Below, piece after piece: positions 52,197-55,378 of a stretch of DNA of 55,378 bases. The DNA lies in NCBI GenBank assembly GCA_012270005.1, contig JAAXJD010000150.1, forward strand, positions 1-55,378, written 5' to 3'. The notes under the pieces are model-generated. The model did no database searches and was not told where the DNA came from. It saw nothing but the letters and a program-made list of their open reading frames with translations. Position 1 is the first letter of the stretch; every line of letters begins with the position of its first letter. The position numbers and the translations under genes were made by a program. This stretch comes from Flavobacterium sp. (lineage in GTDB: Bacteria; Bacteroidota; Bacteroidia; Flavobacteriales; Flavobacteriaceae).

Positions 52197-53207
52197 ATGA
52201 CAGAGGGGAATTTTGTAGATTATGTAAAGATATATGTGTCTTCCGGAAAGGGAGGGAAGGGTTCTACACACCTTCACCGTGAGAAGTTTATAGAAAAAGG
52301 TGGGCCCGATGGTGGCGATGGTGGCCGTGGCGGACACGTATTTCTTGTGGGTAACAAGGGGTTGTGGACGTTGTTTCACCTTAAATTTGCCCGACATATT
52401 AAAGCAGGACACGGAGGCGATGGAGGTAGTTCGCGCAGTACCGGTGCCGATGGCGAAGACAAGTACATAGAAGTGCCGCTGGGTACTGTGGTTAAAGACC
52501 AGGAAACAGGCGAAGTTTTGTTTGAAATTACCGAGCATGGCGAGAAAAAAATACTTGCCAAAGGCGGTAAGGGCGGCTTGGGTAACTGGCATTTCAGGAC
52601 CAGTACCAACCAAACACCGCGTTACTCTCAGCCGGGTATGCCTGCAGAAGAAATTGATGTGCTGCTGGAACTAAAAGTACTTGCCGATGTGGGGCTTGTA
52701 GGTTTCCCTAATGCGGGTAAAAGCACCCTGCTTAGCGTGCTTACCTCTGCAAAGCCTAAAATAGCCGACTATCCGTTTACTACACTTAAGCCAAACTTAG
52801 GTATTGTAGCATATCGTGATTTTCAGAGTTTTGTAATTGCCGATATTCCCGGAATCATAGAAGGTGCAGCCGAAGGTAAAGGGCTTGGCCACTACTTCTT
52901 GCGGCATATAGAGCGAAACTCTATTTTAATTTTCCTTATCCCGGCCGATGCCGATGATATTAAAAAAGAATATGAGATATTGCTGGACGAATTACGCCGT
53001 TACAATCCGGAAATCCTGGATAAGGATCGTGTAATTGTGATTTCTAAGTGTGATATGCTCGATGAAGAGCTTACGGCAGAAATGAAATCTAACCTTGATG
53101 CGACTTTTAAAGACCTACCGTATCTTATGATATCGTCTGTAGCGCAGCAGGGACTTACAGAGCTTAAAGATGTGCTTTGGAAAATGCTTAATACTACTGT
53201 GGAATAG
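52197..53207 (+). CDS. obgE: Obg GTPase (CgtA)
   Basis: GTPase needed for late assembly of the large ribosomal subunit and for growth control. 336 residues. Obg fold (about 1-160) with the Gly-rich patterns SGKGGKGS and GGDGGRGG, then the G domain with GFPNAGKST (about 168-176), [16 protein letters not shown] and SKCD. The C-terminal OCT/TGS extension of some members is absent, as usual in Bacteroidetes. Faces away from the MBL gene. Followed by a 14-T run and a terminator. Confidence 0.96.
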   Translation: MTEGNFVDYVKIYVSSGKGGKGSTHLHREKFIEKGGPDGGDGGRGGHVFLVGNKGLWTLFHLKFARHIKAGHGGDGGSSRSTGADGEDKYIEVPLGTVVKDQETGEVLFEITEHGEKKILAKGGKGGLGNWHFRTSTNQTPRYSQPGMPAEEIDVLLELKVLADVGLVGFPNAGKSTLLSVLTSAKPKIADYPFTTLKPNLGIVAYRDFQSFVIADIPGIIEGAAEGKGLGHYFLRHIERNSILIFLIPADADDIKKEYEILLDELRRYNPEILDKDRVIVISKCDMLDEELTAEMKSNLDATFKDLPYLMISSVAQQGLTELKDVLWKMLNTTVE

Positions 53208-53237
53208 ATTTTTTTTTTTTTTAAATATATGCTATAG

Positions 53238-53266
53238 AAAAACCGCTCTTTTTGGGCGGTTTTTTT
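53238..53266 (+). terminator. Terminator of obg
   Basis: Stem AAACCGC/GCGGTTT with a T-run of seven. Confidence 0.75.
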
Positions 53267-53341
53267 CATTTTTAGGATTGTAAGTTCATTTCTTTAACAT
53301 TTTTTGTAAATTTACGTACAACCAAATATTTTAAGCCAACT

Positions 53342-53872
53342 ATGGACCGACCGTTTTTACAAAAAGCGCGTGAATTTGCCATACAAAGTCACGGCGAACA
53401 AAAGTATGGCGTTTACCCGTATGAAATTCATTTGGGTAATGTGGTAAGTGTTTTACTACGCTTTGGGGTAGTTCCTGATTCTGAACGAAATGTAAATCTG
53501 ATTGCGGCTGCATGGCTGCATGATGTTTTAGAGGATACTCCTGTTACGTATAAAGAAATTGAAGAAGCGTTTAACCCGCAGGTAGCCCAAATTGTATTTG
53601 CTGTAACAGATGAACCCGGAGCCACCCGTAAAGAACGTAAGGAAAAGACCTATGTAAAACTTGCCGAAAACCCATCTGGCGTAATTGTGAAACTTGCCGA
53701 TCGTATTGCTAATGTGGAGTTTTCATTAGTACACGGCAACATAGACCTGGTTACCATGTACCATAAAGAGCAACCCGGATTTGAAGCAGCTGTACAAGCC
53801 GCATTGCATACCCCATTGTACAATGCACTGCTGGATTATCTTAAGCAATGTTATACCTTATATATGCAGTAA
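53342..53872 (+). CDS. HD-domain phosphohydrolase (SpoT/MESH1-like)
   Basis: 176-residue hydrolase of the RelA/SpoT HD type. Metal ligands His30 (YEIHLGNV), His60-Asp61 (AAWLHD), the ED pair Glu64-Asp65, and the later Asp in KLADRIANVEF, as in ppGpp hydrolases. It lacks the synthetase, TGS and ACT parts, like small alarmone hydrolases (SAH/MESH1). Probable role: breakdown of (p)ppGpp or a related nucleotide such as NADPH; not proven. A TAAATTTA -7-like box lies 27 bases before the ATG. Single gene. Confidence 0.82.
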   Translation: MDRPFLQKAREFAIQSHGEQKYGVYPYEIHLGNVVSVLLRFGVVPDSERNVNLIAAAWLHDVLEDTPVTYKEIEEAFNPQVAQIVFAVTDEPGATRKERKEKTYVKLAENPSGVIVKLADRIANVEFSLVHGNIDLVTMYHKEQPGFEAAVQAALHTPLYNALLDYLKQCYTLYMQ

Positions 53873-53931
53873 AAGTTTATTGTTTTTGGTTGCTTATTTC
53901 TATGAATTTACGTTTTCTTTAAAAAATATCG

Positions 53932-54102
53932 ATGACAAATAATGGATATACTGTAAATGAGATGTTGTATCGAAATGGCAAAATAGAAGAATTTGATACA
54001 GCTGTTAGAATCAAAAATGTTAGCCAAGTAATTGATATATTAAAAGAAATTGGATTAGATCGCAGTTCTATTGGGTCAATATTGAAAAGTTATGGTCTCT
54101 AA
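53932..54102 (+). CDS. 56-aa hypothetical protein
   Basis: Short gene starting MTNNGYTVNEMLYRNGKIEE, mixed alpha/beta, ending SSIGSILKSYGL. No signal peptide or membrane segment. It could be a small regulator or antitoxin-like protein or the end of a lost gene; no family recognised. More AT-rich than its neighbours. Lies in the gap between the HD hydrolase and the S46 peptidase genes. Confidence 0.4.
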   Translation: MTNNGYTVNEMLYRNGKIEEFDTAVRIKNVSQVIDILKEIGLDRSSIGSILKSYGL

Positions 54103-54230
54103 GAGTCTCTATGCCTATCTGTCATATAAAAACATTTTACCATATTCGTAAAATAAAGTATCTTCGCAAGGCTTTTTATTGCAAAAATGTAATAAACAGC
54201 ACAGCGAAATTTAACTTTATCCGAAAACAA

Positions 54231-55378
54231 ATGAAAAAACTCATTCTTTTCCTTACGGCTTTTGTACTGGTTACGCCGGTTAGAGCCGATGAGGGTATGT
54301 GGTTCCTTATGTTCATAGAGCGCCTTAACCACCGCGATATGCAAAAAATGGGGCTGCAACTTACAGCCGAAGAAATTTACAGCATTAACCACCACAGCCT
54401 TAAAGATGCCGTAGTACAATTTAACGGTGGCTGTACTGCCGAGCTTATCAGTAAAGATGGCCTTGTGCTTACTAACCACCACTGTGGTTATGACGCCATT
54501 GCCGAGCTGAGTTCGCCACAGGCCAACTATCTTCACGATGGTTACTGGGCTAAAGACAAGGCGGGTGAACTAAAGCCTAAGAGCCTTTTTGTACGCTTTT
54601 TTGTTCGTATGGACGATGTAAGTAAGCGTATACTGGGCAAGGTTAACGATAAAATGACCGAAGCCGAACGCGAAAAAGCGATTAACCAGGAAATTGCCGC
54701 TATTGAAAAAGAAAATTCAGAAGGTGGTAAATACACCGTATCGGTACGTTCATTTTTTCAGGGTAATGAGTACTACTACTTTGTATACCAGGATTATAAA
54801 GATGTACGTTTTGTAGGTACCCCGCCAGAGAGCATTGGTAAATTTGGTGGCGATACGGATAACTGGGAATGGCCACGCCACACGGGCGACTTCTCTATGT
54901 TCCGTATTTATGCCGATAAAGAGGGTAACCCGGCAGATTATTCTGAAAACAACGTACCGCTTCACCCTAAAAAATACCTTAATATAAGCCTTAAAGGTGT
55001 TCAGGAGAATGATTTTGCCATGATATTGGGGTATCCGGGCCGTACTAACCGCTGGATGCCAAGTGGCGGTATAGAGCAAAACGTAAAGTTTGCCTACCCG
55101 GCATGGGTGGAAGCCAGCAAGCTGGGCATGGACCGCATGAAGGTATATATGGATAAGGATACTAAAGTACGCCTTGATTATGCGAGCAAATATGCTCAGG
55201 TGGCTAACTACTGGAAGAACCGCCAGGGTATGATAGATGCCCTTACAAAGCACAAAACCGCGGCCACAAAAGCTGCCGGCGAGGCAAAATTTGACAAGTG
55301 GGCAAACAGCACCCCTAAGAAAAAAGAAAAATATGGTACGGTAGTCAGATCGATTAAACAGTATTACGACAAAACTAA
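54231..55378 (+). CDS. S46 family dipeptidyl-peptidase (DPP7/DPP11 type), cut by window end
   Basis: Secreted serine peptidase; 382 residues visible of about 710 expected. Signal peptide about 1-19 (cleavage at VRA-DEG). Catalytic His84 in TNHHCGYDAI and Asp220 in WPRHTGDFSMF; the catalytic Ser is beyond the window. S46 enzymes release dipeptides from the N-terminus of peptides in the periplasm; DPP7 or DPP11 specificity needs the C-terminal part. A TATCTTCG sequence (54159-54166) may be the promoter. With the T9SS M1 aminopeptidase it points to peptide-based nutrition. Confidence 0.93.
   Translation, partial: MKKLILFLTAFVLVTPVRADEGMWFLMFIERLNHRDMQKMGLQLTAEEIYSINHHSLKDAVVQFNGGCTAELISKDGLVLTNHHCGYDAIAELSSPQANYLHDGYWAKDKAGELKPKSLFVRFFVRMDDVSKRILGKVNDKMTEAEREKAINQEIAAIEKENSEGGKYTVSVRSFFQGNEYYYFVYQDYKDVRFVGTPPESIGKFGGDTDNWEWPRHTGDFSMFRIYADKEGNPADYSENNVPLHPKKYLNISLKGVQENDFAMILGYPGRTNRWMPSGGIEQNVKFAYPAWVEASKLGMDRMKVYMDKDTKVRLDYASKYAQVANYWKNRQGMIDALTKHKTAATKAAGEAKFDKWANSTPKKKEKYGTVVRSIKQYYDKT

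Noticed and set aside
1-55378. CRISPR arrays, transposases, integrases, prophage or toxin-antitoxin modules
   Set aside because: None found on either strand; the only repeats are the REP-like pair and short regulatory repeats.

Overview
The window reads as chromosomal DNA of a member of the Flavobacteriaceae, close to Flavobacterium. Five things point there: promoters with a TAnnTTTG -7 box and almost no Shine-Dalgarno sequences; two secreted proteins with a type IX secretion (T9SS) C-terminal sorting domain; SusC-style TonB receptors; a fused alpha/beta 2-oxoacid dehydrogenase E1; and many small families typical of flavobacteria (DUF6146, DUF6787, DCC1-like). No tRNA, rRNA, CRISPR array, transposase, integrase or phage gene was seen.

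Layout. 1-10.9 kb: a LolD-type ABC ATPase cut by the window edge, msrA, small envelope proteins, a lone response regulator, a T9SS-exported M1 aminopeptidase, a VOC protein divergent from fabG, a VWA-like membrane protein, a META-domain lipoprotein and two small flavobacterial proteins. 10.9-22.1 kb (minus strand): fused E1 dehydrogenase, a broken M1-like/outer-membrane-barrel gene, a LOG-family protein behind uvrA, a two-copy palindromic repeat, a FabH-like ketoacyl synthase and a truncated haemoglobin. 22.2-31.2 kb: a lipoprotein, gcvP, a UbiA-like membrane protein, a small membrane protein behind an operator-like promoter, a large TonB receptor and a TIGR01777 epimerase. The epimerase ends a three-gene unit (membrane protein, DCC1-like protein, epimerase) lying next to a GbsR/MarR regulator. 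33-37.8 kb: M3 oligopeptidase, two small genes, purE and purK. 38-48.4 kb is an accessory-looking block: GH130 phosphorylase-like enzyme, MFS carrier, dicarboxylate symporter, HEAT-like protein, T9SS Ig-like protein, a TonB receptor with three in-frame stops and a sorbosone-dehydrogenase-like lipoprotein. 48.5-55.4 kb: hpt-adk-CNNM transporter, an MBL hydrolase on the other strand, obg, an HD (SpoT-like) hydrolase, a 56-aa protein and the start of an S46 dipeptidyl peptidase.

Most of the window is ordinary housekeeping. Two signals stand out. First, identical palindromes TTTCAAA-N4-TTTGAAA lie in front of the gbsR-like regulator and in front of the three-gene unit downstream of it, which predicts a compact autoregulated regulon. 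Second, at least four genes (lolD, the M1-like barrel gene, the LOG gene and a TonB receptor) carry in-frame stops made by substitutions, with the reading frame kept on both sides. In three of them other unexpected residues cluster near the stop. This could be gene decay, but local sequence or assembly error is at least as likely and should be excluded first.
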